Positions 48,301 through 56,008 are shown, counted from the first letter of the stretch. The stretch: DNA of 64,000 nucleotides from Cyanoderma ruficeps (GCA_008694505.1 VZDJ01000034.1:1968534-2032533), one strand, 5' to 3'. A program made the numbers and translations. The notes: generated by a model from the sequence alone, not told the origin.

Positions 48301-51300
48301 TTCTCAGTCTAAGTCAGTCAGTAATTATCCCCACTAACACCTGACCACTTCCTTCATCAGGCTGATGACGTGTTTGATTACAAAACTTCTGGCTTAAAAC
48401 TGGATCCCAAGGATTCTGTGAACTGCTCAGCAAATCCCAAGCAGCCCATGCCATGCACTGGTTCCAGTGTGCAGAGTCAGCTGGAGTGAGAGCTGCAGTG
48501 CCCAGCTGGGAGCAGGGCAGGGCTGCAGTGTTCCCTCCCAACACCCTCTCCCAGCCCTTTGTGCCTCCATCCAGCAGCACCATTCCCTGCTGTGCCGGGC
48601 AGACGTGAGGGCATTCCTGCCTTGTATTGCTTTTGTGTGCTTATTAAAAAGGAATCAGCAGATCTGCTGAGTGCCTGGGTAATGGAACCCAGATGTGGGC
48701 ACTGCCGCCCGCTCTGCTTGACAAATCTGCAGCTTTGGGGATTTCACCAGGGTTGCTTATTATTTACAGAACGTAACTTGAGACAGCAGAACAAATTTTT
48801 AGATTAAAAAAATCAAGTGGTGTGGAATGTTTTTAGCTGTGCAGACCAAACAGAGCAGTTTGCCAAGGGGGCAGTGGACTAAATCCATTCAGTTTAGGCT
48901 CAGCACCAGTGGCACTGGGTTGGAGCATTGCTGGCCTTATCACCAAGAAGGGAATGATCTGTTATCACCAGGATCAGTGTCTGAGCATGGAGGGCACAGT
49001 GAACACAGAACTTGTGCTCTGAAGTGCTCCTTCCATTTAAAAACAAAACCAAAACATAAATCCTTGGCTCAGAAATTACCAAACCTTCAGAAATTCATTG
49101 TGGTGTCCTGTGCCTTGGTAGCACTGGTCCTTTTTCTCTGACCTGCTTTGAGCCAAACATTAGAAACCAGTGTTCCCTGTAGTTACAGTGTCTATGGGAT
49201 TACAAGGCCCTGTTCTATCCCACAACCATCAGGGTAGTCGTGCTTGCAGTGCTTCAGATCCCTCTTCTCAAGGAACTGCAGAATATTAGAGAGGCTGGCA
49301 CAGGGGACTGTCTGAAGGATGGTTCATGTAAAACCCACTGCACAATGCAGCTGCTCTGTCCCAGTTATCCAACCTTCCTGAAAGCCAGATGGAAAGTGTC
49401 TCAGCAAAACATTGTTGATTGGCCACTGTTAATTAAAACCCACCTCAGGCTACAGGCAGCCACTCCTAGAACTTGTCAGTAGGTGCCATAGAGAGGTTTA
49501 AGAGCCAACAGGGGTTTCTTTGATCAGTGATCTTTTGCCATTTTCCTGTTTTCGGAAGTTAGGAGGCAGGACAAGCACCAAGATGTGAATTATACTGGTT
49601 GGAATTCTTTAATTTCTTTGGGACTTTTGTCTCAACATTTTGCGTTCATGGTGGCAAACACTTTTATTTACTGCTTTGTAAGACTCTAGTAGGTAAAAAC
49701 AGGCATGTGTTGTTCACCTCTTGTTATAGGTTTAGAAAGACAAGAATGCTGTCCCTGGTGCAGGTGAATCTTGCTTGTATCTAAGGAATTTAAGGTGCAG
49801 GAGAGGTGACTTGGTCCAGAGCCATAGTATTTATATAGCACAGCTCTAACCACTGCATTAAGGGTTGTCAAAAACCTAAAGGAAAACAAATTTTAAAGAG
49901 GTGCCCAGGCTTCAGGTGTGGGACAGGGCTGCTGAGGGTGACAATGAAAGGAGGCTCCAGGGAAAACATCTGCAGGTCATGAGGCCCAGAGGGTGCTATC
50001 ACCTGGTGGTAGGCAGTTTCAAAAGCAAAGGTAAAGCTCTGTGGGACCTTCCTCCTGTCCCTGGATCAGAAAGGCTGGAGTTCCTTGTGCAGGGTTTTAC
50101 AAAGAGTCAGGATGGGAAGGGAGAGCACTAATCCAAAATGGTGGATTTGGCTGGGAAATGTGTACCAGCAGTAGCCTGGAAGAGCTGTGAAATACCATGG
50201 AGCAGCCCCAGAGTGATGCTGCTGGGAAGGGACAGGGAATGAAGCAGAGCTCGTCAGCCTGTAACACAATTCTTCAGGGGCAGGGCGTTCCAGGAGCTTG
50301 AAGGAATTCAGAGTATTATTTTTTAACAAAATTCTGCTAAGGGAGGAACTGAGCCAGCAGTTCTGCAGTGCTGTGGCCAGTATCAACCTCTGATGGCTGT
50401 CAGCCCACAAGTGTGTGTCCTTCTTACTGTCATTTTGAATAGACCACAGAAGGGTAAAGTATGTTAAACCCTGCTATGGGAATCCTAATTAATGAGGATT
50501 TTTCTTCTGTCTTAACTGCATGTTCCTATTTCCATAACCAAAGAGTTTGCCGTCTCCTGGCACTGTCCATCAGTGACAGCTCTCTTTAGGTTTTTGCACC
50601 ACCATTTTCTTTAGAGCAGTGAGAAGAAACAGTCAAATCAGTAAAACTGCTGATAAATACAACCCCCAAATCTGTCAGAGAGTATATGCTGCTTAGGCCA
50701 CTTCTTCCTCCTAATTTAGCTACTTGCCTCTTCATTGTAGACAAAATTCTTCTGTATTTATTATGGTATGGTTCTGTGTCTCACAGAAATGTGTGAGTAG
50801 ACACCACATCTTCCAGATCCAGGTCTTCCAGGATCTACACACCATGTTTGTGAAGACCTGGGATTTTTGAAGGCTTTGTATTTCAGAATGACCAGAACTC
50901 TGTGTGCAGACAGGTGTCAGTGGGAGGAAAGGCTGCCCCAGGTGATCTCTGTCCTTCTCTTGCTGCAGGACCCAGGCGGAGCGAGTGCGGAAGCCGCGGT
51001 GCTGCAGGGGACCCCAGGGGCTCCTGCCCCGCTACCTGGAGAGCCAAGCAGAGGGACAGGAGCAGCTCTTCAAACTGACAGACAATATCCAGGATGAGTT
51101 GTGAGTACACAGCCACTTACACAGCTACCCTGAGTACTTTTGTTCAGTTCTGGGCCCTCACCACTGCAAGGACATTGAGGGCCTGGAGTGTGTTGAGGGA
51201 AGGGAACAAAGCTGGGGAGGGGTTTGGAGTACCAGGAGTGTCTGAGGGAGCTGGGGGAGCTCAGCCTGGAGAAAAGGAGGCTCAGGGGGGACCTTCTGGC

Positions 51301-54300
51301 TCTCTACAGCTCCCTGACAGAATGGTGCAGGCTCTGCTCCCACAGAACAGGGGACAGGATGAGAGGAAATGGCCTGAAGTTGCACCAGGGGAGGTTCAGG
51401 TTGGATATTGGGGTAAATTTATGCATGGAAAGTCATAAAGCCCTGGCACAGCTTCCCAGGACAGTGATGCAGTTGCCATCCCTGGAGGGATTTAAAAGCC
51501 ACGTGGATGTGGCACTTCGGGACATGGGTTAGTGTTGGCCTGGGCAGTGCTGGGGCAACAGTTGGATTTGATGGTCTCAGAGGGCTTTTCCAACCCAAAT
51601 TGTTCTGTGGTTCTACAGGAGGAATATCAGTTTGTTGGATTGGGGTCTAAGGGCAGAATTCACCTCTTGCCCAATCTCAACCATAGTTACTGATGAGCTG
51701 TGTCAGGGGAGGGTGTCACATGCTGTGTCTGTCACCCATCAGCACATCTGCCAAGGCAAAGGGTCAGAATTGCTGATGGTGGAGCTGGCAGAGAGAGATG
51801 CAGGTTCAGCAGGGTCACTTGGTGTCACCAGTGTCACTGGGCACGTTCTATGTGCCACTCCAGGTTCTGCCTGAGGAAGAGATTGCAATCTGCCCTGTGA
51901 GTTCACATTTGAGGTATCCTCTTTCCCTCTCCTTTCAGGATCTTTGTGCCTATTCAGGATGGCTCTTAGACAGGGAGACAGGAAAGAGCAATTTGTGACC
52001 AAAAAACATCACCAGTGTAGCCCATAGGGGAGCAGTGGCCTTTGTCATCGAGTCACACTGTTCATTCACTGTGACTCTCACCATTAGGAACATCATTCAG
52101 CAGGAACACAGTGTTTCTTGTCATGGAAAATAAGTACAAAATTATGCCTCTGACTTTTATCCTAGTATCGTAATCAGAAACACATTTGAAGACCTGATTA
52201 TTTGCATATTTTTCTTCAGAGTTAAATCCATAAAAGGGGGTTTAATACCTTGCTCTACTGTTCTAACTAAATGTTTCCACATTTTTTTCCAGTTAGGCTC
52301 GCTGTTTCACTTCTGGAAAATATTGTGTAATTACTTCCTGATGTTGTTAAAAACCCCACAAATTCTCCAGAGGTCTGGTTGCTTCTACTTTGTTCTACTG
52401 GATCATGTTTCATTTAATTTTTAATTTTATTAATTTGAGATATTTTTAATAGTGTAGATGTATTGGTTTAAAAAAAACAGTTGTATCTTGCAGTAGTATC
52501 TGAAAAGGTTAAAAATACCTGTTTTAAGAGCTAGACACTGAGAAGAACTTAACAGTTGGCAAGAGCAAAGGTAATGATGCGTGACTCAAACTTAGAACAA
52601 AATGTAGAGCCTGAACTACAAATTAGCTAATGTTTCTGGGCTTCTCCATTAACTCACTGACCTCTGTTTCCATTCCTCAGAATATATACATGCCACCAGT
52701 AAAAGTCTTGTAAGGAGAAGTACATGTATCATGTGCTGTTCTTCCAGAGCAAATGCAGCCCGTGGTCAGTGCCCAGGTGCTTCTCCTGGAGCTGAGAGCA
52801 GCTGGCAGTGCCCTGTCTGTCCCTGTGGATGTCCTGTTGTCCCCAGGCCCATCCTGACCTGGTGGGATCTGGGGCCTCCCTCAAACACTCGTGTTTGATG
52901 TGCCTGTCCGGGGCACCGGGCTGTTCTTCTGCAGCTGTACTGCTGCTCTGGGTTTAAATTAGGTTTTCTGTGACACTTCATAAAAAATGTCGCTCTCCAT
53001 CCTATTTAACTAATTTCAAAGGCAGAACCTTACCCTGAAGTGTTTGAACTCCGATGGAAAACTGCAGGGCAGCTGCTGATTTCCGGAATTCTGTTAATGT
53101 TGTCTTTCACCTGGGTTCCTCTAAGCTGAAATCCACTTTTCTTCCAGTTTGTTTTACTTAAAGGAACACAGGTTTTTTTATCACCTCCTGGAGCGTCATC
53201 CAAGATGAGAGCTGGGGAAAGCATGTTACAGACCCCTTTTAATGAGGCTGGTTGTGCCCTTCTCAGCCCTGACGTGACAGTGTGGGCTGGAGTTGGTGTG
53301 TGCACCTTTCCCAGTGTGAGGGGAGTTCAGTGCAGTGTCTTTGAGAGGACTGGGAATACAGAATTACTGGAGTTATCCTTTTATACCACAAAAATAAACC
53401 AAGGCCTGACCTCTTGCCATATTTTTGGCTATTAACATATCTTTTATAGCTCTGGGTTTATTTGGCTACAGATCAGAGTAGCTTGTGCACAGTGATATTT
53501 AACTGGTAGGGCCAAGGGTGCATTTGGAGAATGGGGAACTTTTCTGTTTACCAGAAACACCGAGTTAGTGACAAAGGTCACTGATCCCTAAGCCAGTGGA
53601 GGATTCTGCAGAATGTGAGGGCAGCAGGCAGGTTTGTATGAGCAGTCGCTCAGAGGGCAGCAATTGGGAACCTGTCTGGCTGCAGCAGACTCCTCCTTTG
53701 CAGATGCATGTCAGCCCTGGGGGCTGTTGGCAGAACTTTTTTACTCTATTAAGCACCACTCTATTACTCTACTCAGCTATGATTCCACATTCAAGTTGCT
53801 GAATTCTTCACCATTTAAAAAGCCCCACTAATGAGGTTCATTTCAGTGGTAAATCAGAAGTGGGGAAGAATCATTCGTGTGTTCAACTTCCATTTCACTT
53901 TTGCACCTTACAATTATTCTTTTACACACCAGCTTTTTCAGCCATCATAACTCTCAATATTCCTAACTCACTCTTCTCTCCCTCTTCCTATTCATCACTC
54001 AGCCTAATCTCCCTGGGGAAACCTGCTTGCTGCTTAACCTCTCACCCCTTGTTAAACAGCTAATTTCTCTTTTCTGCTACTGATCCTGGCAGCAGGTTCA
54101 ACTTGTTTTTGGTTTTGAAGACAGGGAGGTGTGGGGAGCAGGGAAGCACAGGAGGGTTACAGGATAGCTCTTGTCACAAATGTCTGCAAACCTTTCACAT
54201 ACCAGCTCTGGAACTGGAGTTAGTGGCAATTAAGCTTCAGCATTAGGACTTGCAGTGCTCCAGTGCAAGGAAATTACTGTTCCTAAGTCCTTGTCAAAGG

Positions 54301-55604
54301 ACATTTTTATGTGTCCCTGTAATGCCCAAAGCTGGTGGCCAGGCAGGCAGCACTAACATTTGATTTACAGCATGATCTTTTTATAACTAGGTGAGAGTGT
54401 CCTTCATCAGCTCCATTTCTAAACAGTTTAAATTAAACACAGATGAACTGTACATGTTGCACTGCTGCATTTTCTGATGGACTTCTGAAGGTCACAGAAA
54501 GGGTGAAGACCCTGGTTAATTTGCTATTTTTAGCTTTAAGGTAATAACATTTTCTCCTCTGTTGCAGTTTCATTGCCGTGGAGAACATCGACAGCTACTG
54601 TGTGCTCATCTCCTCCAAGGCCGTGTATTTCCTGAAGAGTGGGGACTGCATGGACAGGGATTCCATCTTCCTGGAGGTCAGGTACGATGACCTGTACCAC
54701 TGCCTGGTGTCCAAGGACCATGGGAACGTGTACATCCAGCTCACCAAGAAGGCTGTGAACACCAGCAGCGGCGTGGCCATGCCAGGCCCCTCCCAGCAGC
54801 GGCCCATGGTGAGGAGCTGCCACCCCTGTCCCCTCGTGCTCCCCAAAGTGTTCTGCTCACACCCTTAGTGCTGTCAGCACTGAAAACAGCTGCTGCCCAG
54901 CTTTCAGTGACTGTAGGAGTGACTCCCTAAATTCCTGAGAAAGCCGAAGAAAGGAAAACCCTAAAATGTTCCTGCAGGCAGAAAAGTAACAGGAAGAAAC
55001 ATGTATTTAGCTGTGAAAGGCTTTTAACTTTACCACATAAATGGAACTTGGGTGCTTTGCTGTCTGTTTAATCTTCTCCTACATGTGGTATTTTTTACTG
55101 TGAGGTCTCTTAACGTTGGAACCAGTGTTTATATTTTGTGCCATTACAGTAGTTGCTCAGGGGCTGTTCTGCAGGCCCAGCTACAAGCTCACCCCTGACC
55201 CAAGTCCGTTCACATTCCAAACAGACCAGCCAGATAAAAGGTGGGAGGGGAGGCAATGGAAATAACCTCAGATCTGGCCCAGTGTTCCTACTCTCACCCC
55301 TCAATATCTGTGTGTGGACCTGGTGCTCCCTCATGCCTCTTCCTTACTCCAACCTCAGTGCTGAGAAGGAAACTCCACTGAAACCTTTCTGTCCCTTACT
55401 TCAAGTCTAAAATCTATTCTGTTTTAGCTGACAGCGGGAGCACATTAAGAAAAATCCCCTTTCTTTCTGCAGGTGAAAGTGAAATCAGAAGCTCTGGCAG
55501 TAAAGCTGTCCCAAGAAATCAACTATGCAAAGAGCCTTTATTACGAGCAGCAGCTGATGCTGAGAATTAGTGAAAATCAAGAGCAACTCGAGCTGGACTC
55601 TTGA
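243..55604 (+). CDS. VPS13D: VPS13D, C-terminal third (29 coding exons, 5' partial)
   Basis: This is the 3' part of the gene for intermembrane lipid transfer protein VPS13D. Joining the 29 exons listed below gives 4,435 coding bases, one open frame of 1,477 residues and a TGA stop at 55602-55604. I identified it by recognising long stretches of the vertebrate protein, for example SAPYWLINKTG, GWCQGFSLDGG and PPPFRIDNFSK. Domains in window numbering (residue 1 is the first whole codon of exon 1): VAB/SHR-BD roughly 60-690, ricin-type beta-trefoil roughly 695-850, VPS13 C-terminal and DH-like/ATG2_C helices roughly 920-1310, PH-like domain roughly 1330-1450. From the known family, VPS13D moves glycerolipids between ER and mitochondria or peroxisomes, is recruited by Miro through VAB, and is needed for mitochondrial clearance and normal mitochondrial size; human loss causes a recessive ataxia. 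The frame is intact at every junction, so this looks like a functional gene. The N-terminal two thirds and the UBA domain lie upstream. Confidence 0.97.
987..1122 (+). CDS. VPS13D: VPS13D exon 2
   Basis: The acceptor is AACCTGGTAG and the donor is ACT|GTAAGT. Window residues 51-96 include VNGWEEVSPVSVDKVGTYF, a tryptophan followed by a VDKVG turn, as in the opening beta-repeat of VPS13 VAB domains. The exon ends in a serine-rich stretch, NSSSST, on a complete codon. Confidence 0.95.
2108..2155 (+). CDS. VPS13D: VPS13D exon 3 (48 bp)
   Basis: A 16-codon exon reads LGSPISRTNIIHPQVY between CTCCCAG and TAT|GTGAGT. Both flanking introns are phase 0, so leaving it out would keep the frame. It matches the vertebrate VPS13D sequence that I know between the SSSST and SSLPPVRVVF segments. 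Confidence 0.93.
2898..3048 (+). CDS. VPS13D: VPS13D exon 4
   Basis: The acceptor is ATCTTCCAG and the donor GACA|GTGAGT. Residues 113-162 include RVVFEVTMEGSARKVITVRS followed by an N-x-L-x-x-P-M-E-L beta strand, typical of a VAB repeat. The last base starts a lysine codon that exon 5 completes. Confidence 0.96.
3683..3893 (+). CDS. VPS13D: VPS13D exon 5
   Basis: The acceptor is GGTTGCAG and the donor TTCAG|GTAACT. Residues 163-232 include the VMPGDSFAIPLHLTSWRLQA strand and a GVFFCKAPIHW segment of the VAB domain. Cysteine-containing RECHSMESENSQFFR closes the exon. Confidence 0.96.
4985..5232 (+). CDS. VPS13D: VPS13D exon 6
   Basis: The acceptor is CATTCCCAG and the donor CTCG|GTAAGG. 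Residues 233-315 include KKENYPDYMPSS, RQPGHTIYLLPTVVVCNLLP and LKPGKEAALHTADT. The recurrent LLP-T-N-LLP-L pattern fits a VAB beta-repeat. This is the longest coding exon in the window. Confidence 0.97.
5868..6059 (+). CDS. VPS13D: VPS13D exon 7, followed by a GC donor
   Basis: The acceptor is TGTTTCATAG. Residues 316-379 include LLIPPGTQNYMVRMRLYDVN and SAPYWLINKTG, the conserved 'PYW-x-x-N-x-T-G-L-P' signature of VPS13 VAB domains. The exon must end at 6059 because ACA|G joins GA TTG CCA of exon 8 to give TGLPL. The intron therefore starts GCAAGT, not GT. Confidence 0.95.
6060..6065 (+). other. Non-canonical GC 5' splice site (GC-AG intron)
   Basis: The exon/intron boundary reads AAACAG|GCAAGT. 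Apart from C at +2 it matches the donor consensus at the exon AG and at +3 to +6, the usual form of GC-AG introns handled by the major spliceosome. No GT nearby would keep the conserved TGLPLIF frame. The partner acceptor is TTGCTTAAAG, ending at 6606. Confidence 0.88.
6607..6733 (+). CDS. VPS13D: VPS13D exon 8
   Basis: The acceptor is GCTTAAAG and the donor AACTT|GTAAGT. Residues 380-421 read GLPLIFRQDN, then HELARSLSPLLFCYADKEQP, in the VAB domain. The split codon TT|T gives Phe before the exon 9 CTMRVG segment. Confidence 0.96.
7217..7359 (+). CDS. VPS13D: VPS13D exon 9
   Basis: The acceptor is CTTACCCTTAG and the donor ATTG|GTAGGT. Residues 422-469 include CTMRVGKGIHPEGMPGWCQG and the FSLDGGSGVRALKV strand of the VAB domain. 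Confidence 0.97.
8181..8311 (+). CDS. VPS13D: VPS13D exon 10
   Basis: The acceptor is TTTATTGCTAG and the donor CGG|GTAAGA. Residues 470-513 include GIDVKKGRGRYLDT, then FAPRYLLDNKSSYKLAFVQR. The PRYLLDNKS piece is the characteristic strand near the SHR-BD core. Confidence 0.97.
8563..8738 (+). CDS. VPS13D: VPS13D exon 11 (SHR-BD core)
   Basis: The acceptor is TTCCTAG and the donor ATGAG|GTAGCC. Residues 514-571 include LPGSSVVFHWPRNDYDQLL and WSGGFEVNKNNSFHINMR. The WSG-F-x-x-N-x-x-x-SF core with its conserved asparagine is the hallmark of the SHR-BD/VAB family, the part that binds adaptor peptides. Confidence 0.97.
8854..8977 (+). CDS. VPS13D: VPS13D exon 12
   Basis: Only 115 bp of intron separate it from exon 11. 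The acceptor is TTGTTCAG and the donor AAG|GTAGAA. Residues 572-613 end QLPPPFRIDNFSK, the conserved F-R-I-D-N-x-S motif of VAB repeats. Confidence 0.97.
9557..9792 (+). CDS. VPS13D: VPS13D exon 13
   Basis: The acceptor is CTGTTACAG and the donor CAGG|GTAATT. Residues 614-691 include VPVVFKQHG, KPMTSLDYAWDEPILPPFIT and YYENFIYIAATYTFSG. The Y-A-W-D-x-P motif marks the last VAB beta-repeat. Confidence 0.97.
10561..10669 (+). CDS. VPS13D: VPS13D exon 14
   Basis: The acceptor is GATGTTCCAG and the donor AAG|GTACCA. Residues 692-728 include a variable LQEPSVRPVTSNKDA linker and the strand AELVLDVSPKTQRVLLKKK, which leads into the beta-trefoil. Confidence 0.94.
11292..11452 (+). CDS. VPS13D: VPS13D exon 15 (beta-trefoil, first QxW)
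   Basis: The acceptor is TTCTGTAACAG and the donor AACAG|GTATTG. Residues 729-781 begin EPGKRSQLWRMTDSGMLCHE, a QxW lobe of a ricin-type beta-trefoil. They continue through a proline/serine loop to ILDIAGLAAVTDNR-type strands. Confidence 0.96.
11796..11904 (+). CDS. VPS13D: VPS13D exon 16 (beta-trefoil, second QxW)
   Basis: The acceptor is CCCCTGCAG and the donor CAA|GTCAGT. Residues 782-818 include EPLMLRRPDRRRSTTQTWSF and DGKLTCGIHGLVVQ, a second QxW lobe. The exon is markedly more GC-rich than the introns around it. Confidence 0.96.
12666..12845 (+). CDS. VPS13D: VPS13D exon 17
   Basis: The acceptor follows a pyrimidine tract (TTTCTTTCTCCAG); the donor is CAG|GTGACA. Residues 819-878 read AKGGMQGLHDGAEVVLGPD, then PVPPEQQFTNQKMRPGSG. 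This closes the beta-trefoil and exits on a VRVVPDGPTRVLQ strand. Confidence 0.96.
13096..13212 (+). CDS. VPS13D: VPS13D exon 18
   Basis: The acceptor is TTGTTTTCAG and the donor GAA|GTAAGA. Residues 879-917 form a charged segment ending TEQDLRKFKNPDTEQELE. Its first half is the part that I would expect to vary most between species. Confidence 0.94.
13535..13684 (+). CDS. VPS13D: VPS13D exon 19
   Basis: The acceptor is TTTTCTCAG and the donor CAG|GTATTT. Residues 918-967 include GGIGLSLVNKVPEELVFASL, the conserved 'GIGLSLxNxxPEEL' start of the VPS13 C-terminal repeat region. Confidence 0.97.
13837..13986 (+). CDS. VPS13D: VPS13D exon 20
   Basis: The acceptor is CATTTTGTAG and the donor AAG|GTAAAC. 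Residues 968-1017 begin VDNQLIGTTRPFMLFLTPR, the family's 'DNQ' strand, and end in VQVNAMKFPS and IYK. Confidence 0.97.
14816..14912 (+). CDS. VPS13D: VPS13D exon 21
   Basis: The acceptor is ATCTCTGTAG and the donor TCAG|GTGTGG. Residues 1018-1049 include TARKFTVQIEEKLLLKLLSF, an amphipathic helix of the C-terminal rod. Confidence 0.96.
16469..16617 (+). CDS. VPS13D: VPS13D exon 22
   Basis: The acceptor is CTGTATGCAG and the donor AAG|GTACAC. Residues 1050-1099 include EVEKYDENLHEK, then RYYFENLKISVPQIKLSVFT, the 'YYFExLxIxPxxIxLS' strand conserved in VPS13 proteins. Confidence 0.97.
19036..19170 (+). CDS. VPS13D: VPS13D exon 23
   Basis: The acceptor is ATTTACTCAG and the donor GAG|GTCAGT. 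Residues 1100-1144 include LGFPLIRFEDAVINLDPFTR and a helix IINDILKHFQE. This is the start of the VPS13_C/DH-like module. Confidence 0.97.
19509..19676 (+). CDS. VPS13D: VPS13D exon 24
   Basis: The acceptor is GATTTTACAG and the donor AAG|GTAAAA. Residues 1145-1200 carry ILGSVDFLGNPMGLLNDVS, the most conserved C-terminal motif of VPS13 proteins, followed by glycine-rich helices GVSGLIKYGNVGGLIRNVTH. Confidence 0.98.
25770..26300. promoter_or_regulatory. CpG-rich intronic patch, possible enhancer
   Basis: A GC-rich, CpG-containing block (25770-26060) in an otherwise AT-rich intron. It is followed by a stretch rich in homeodomain-like motifs (CTAATTAAAG at about 26109, CATATGACATAAATA at about 26135). 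No splice-bounded reading frame matches a known protein. Activity is inferred from composition and motifs only. Confidence 0.35.
25792..25808 (+). promoter_or_regulatory. DR5 retinoic acid response element (RAR/RXR site), candidate
   Basis: GGGTCA TTCCA AGTTCA: two half-sites that both fit the RGKTCA consensus, in direct repeat with a 5-base spacer, the classic RAR/RXR arrangement. By base frequencies alone about 0.1 perfect matches are expected per 64 kb on both strands, so chance is possible but not likely. It sits at the edge of a CpG-rich patch. In other vertebrates the neighbouring gene DHRS3 is induced by retinoic acid, which makes a role plausible but unproven. Confidence 0.4.
29590..29960. 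promoter_or_regulatory. Possible intronic regulatory element with palindrome
   Basis: A compact block with TAATT-type homeodomain motifs and a FOX-like AACAAAC, ending in a 31-bp near-perfect inverted repeat at 29916-29946. It is judged non-coding. Regulatory function is inference. Confidence 0.25.
29916..29946. repeat. 31-bp near-perfect palindrome
   Basis: The left arm GTAATTCAGCATGAA and the right arm TTCATGTTGAATTAC pair at 14 of 15 positions around a single central G; the one mismatch would be a G-U wobble in RNA. It may be a symmetric binding site for a dimeric factor or a foldback. Confidence 0.8.
32527..32659 (+). CDS. VPS13D: VPS13D exon 25
   Basis: An isolated exon after a 12.85-kb intron. 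The acceptor is CTCTTGCAG and the donor CATG|GTAACC. Residues 1201-1244 include FAGTLSDGLGKTMDNRHQTE and HLVAGIHGLAHG, and continue exon 24 exactly. Confidence 0.97.
32660..34471 (+). other. Intron between exons 25 and 26
   Basis: 1.8 kb of AT-rich intron. I see no gene, recognisable repeat or distinctive structure. Confidence 0.8.
34472..34667 (+). CDS. VPS13D: VPS13D exon 26 (ATG2_C-like helices)
   Basis: The acceptor is TCTTTGCCAG and the donor CCCAG|GTCAGC. Residues 1245-1309 include GLTSVITSTVEGVKTEGGVS and GLGKGLVGTVTKPVAGALD. These glycine- and valine-rich amphipathic helices resemble the ATG2_C segment that helps VPS13 proteins bind membranes or lipid droplets. Confidence 0.97.
36460..37020. 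promoter_or_regulatory. Possible intronic enhancer with AP-1/MARE site
   Basis: It holds GCTGACTCAGC (36859-36869), matching the inner 11 bases of the MAF recognition element, followed by an AT-rich run with AGTTAATTGC, GCATTTAAATAG and CTAATTACAT. This pattern is common in developmental enhancers. An inverted repeat GGGCTTT/AAAGCCC lies at 36525-36540. Function is inferred. Confidence 0.25.
43640..44230. promoter_or_regulatory. Possible intronic enhancer, CpG-containing
   Basis: A CpG-bearing block unlike the intron around it. It holds a RUNX core TGCGGT (44078-44083), CCATTGATTG, CATAAATTTA, and TGACCG-ACAGT-TGAACC (44108-44124), a DR5-like site with one mismatch. There is no supported reading frame. 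Function is inferred. Confidence 0.28.
45046..45181 (+). mobile_element. CR1 LINE fragment (3' end)
   Basis: It carries the familiar avian CR1 tail sequence, with CATCCCTGGCAGTGTCCAAG near the start, then GGATAGTGGAAGGTGTCCCT and GGGCCCTTCCAGCCCA, ending in a degenerate ATTCCATG terminal repeat. It is a 5'-truncated, non-coding copy. Confidence 0.9.
47883..47926. repeat. 23-bp-period tandem duplication
   Basis: A 21-base AT-rich unit beginning TTATGATGAATAA occurs at 47883-47903 and again, identical, at 47906-47926 with two bases between. This looks like a recent local duplication. Confidence 0.9.
50969..51100 (+). CDS. VPS13D: VPS13D exon 27
   Basis: An isolated exon after a 16.3-kb intron. 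The acceptor is CTTGCTGCAG and the donor GAGTT|GTGAGT. Residues 1310-1353 include RKPRCCRGPQGLLPRYLES and a helix QLFKLTDNIQDEF at the entrance of the PH-like domain. A CR1 element starts about 43 bp past the donor. Confidence 0.97.
51101..54567 (+). other. Intron between exons 27 and 28
   Basis: Its first 500 bp are largely a CR1 fragment. The remaining 3 kb is ordinary intron with no gene that I can support. Confidence 0.8.
51143..51616 (+). mobile_element. CR1 LINE fragment (3' end, about 475 bp)
   Basis: The fragment starts at TTCAGTTCTGGGCCCTCA and carries GAGCTCAGCCTGGAGAAAAG and GGATGAGAGGAAATGGCCTG. It finishes with TTTTCCAACCCAAATTGTTC and a TTCTGTGGTTCTA tail, which is the avian CR1 3' UTR and terminal octamer repeat. 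It is 5' truncated and has no reverse transcriptase. Its short open frames are chance. Confidence 0.95.
54568..54808 (+). CDS. VPS13D: VPS13D exon 28 (PH-like domain)
   Basis: The acceptor is CTGTTGCAG and the donor CCCATG|GTGAGG. Residues 1354-1434 include FIAVENIDSYCVLISSKAVY, FLEVRYDDLYHCLVSKDHG and a serine-rich loop. These are the beta strands of the PH-like domain found at the end of VPS13 proteins. Confidence 0.97.
54809..55472 (+). other. Intron between exons 28 and 29
   Basis: A 664-bp GT-AG intron with a C/T-rich run before the acceptor. I see nothing else in it. Confidence 0.85.
55473..55604 (+). CDS. VPS13D: VPS13D last coding exon and stop
   Basis: The acceptor is TTTCTGCAG. 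Residues 1435-1477 form the C-terminal helix of the PH-like domain, including VKLSQEINYAKSLYYEQQL, and end EQLELDS before TGA at 55602-55604. The C-terminus matches the ending that I know for vertebrate VPS13D. Confidence 0.97.
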   Translation: MKVKSEALAVKLSQEINYAKSLYYEQQLMLRISENQEQLELDS

Positions 55605-55885
55605 AAATCCACTTCCTCACTGCCAGAAAGAGCTGCAAGTACCAGGCAGGAACCAGAATTGTGTGACTAGAAAAGGAAAAAGTATAATTTTAGTATTTAG
55701 AGAAAACAAAAGAGGTGGCTTTTCTTTTTTAAGCACTAGCTGTATAACAGAGGTGTAGGTGACACAGCTTTGGGTCTGAGAGAAGCCTTGTATTTTGCTA
55801 ACATGTAAATATGTACAAGTGTCCCTGTAAATATGATGGGCAGCGGGTGTTGGTATAAATATGAGTCTGTTTACTGTGTAAAGAA

Positions 55886-55891
55886 ATTAAA
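55886..55891 (+). terminator. Candidate proximal poly(A) signal ATTAAA
   Basis: ATTAAA lies about 285 bp after the stop codon, the commonest variant hexamer. The downstream sequence is only weakly U/GU-rich. Confidence 0.5.
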
Positions 55892-56008
55892 GGAGCTCTA
55901 CTGAGTCATACTGCACTACCTGACACAAGCTCTTCTCTCTCTCTGTCTTCTTTTTCTCCTTGAGAAAACTGGTTTTCATAGTGGAGGAATGTAGATAAAC
56001 CTTTAAAA

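Larger units (their letters stand above)
34668..50968 (+). other. Giant intron between exons 26 and 27 (16.3 kb)
   Basis: No exon is needed here, because AG|G joins exon 26 to exon 27 in the known protein. It holds a CR1 fragment (45046-45181), a 23-bp tandem duplication (47883-47926) and two stretches dense in transcription-factor-like motifs (about 36460-37020 and 43640-44230). The rest shows nothing that I recognise. Confidence 0.85.

Noticed and set aside
19677..55472. Intronic H/ACA snoRNA (one is annotated in human VPS13D)
   Set aside because: I could not recognise a two-hairpin structure with H and ACA boxes by eye and do not recall the sequence well enough to match it. A covariance-model search would decide.
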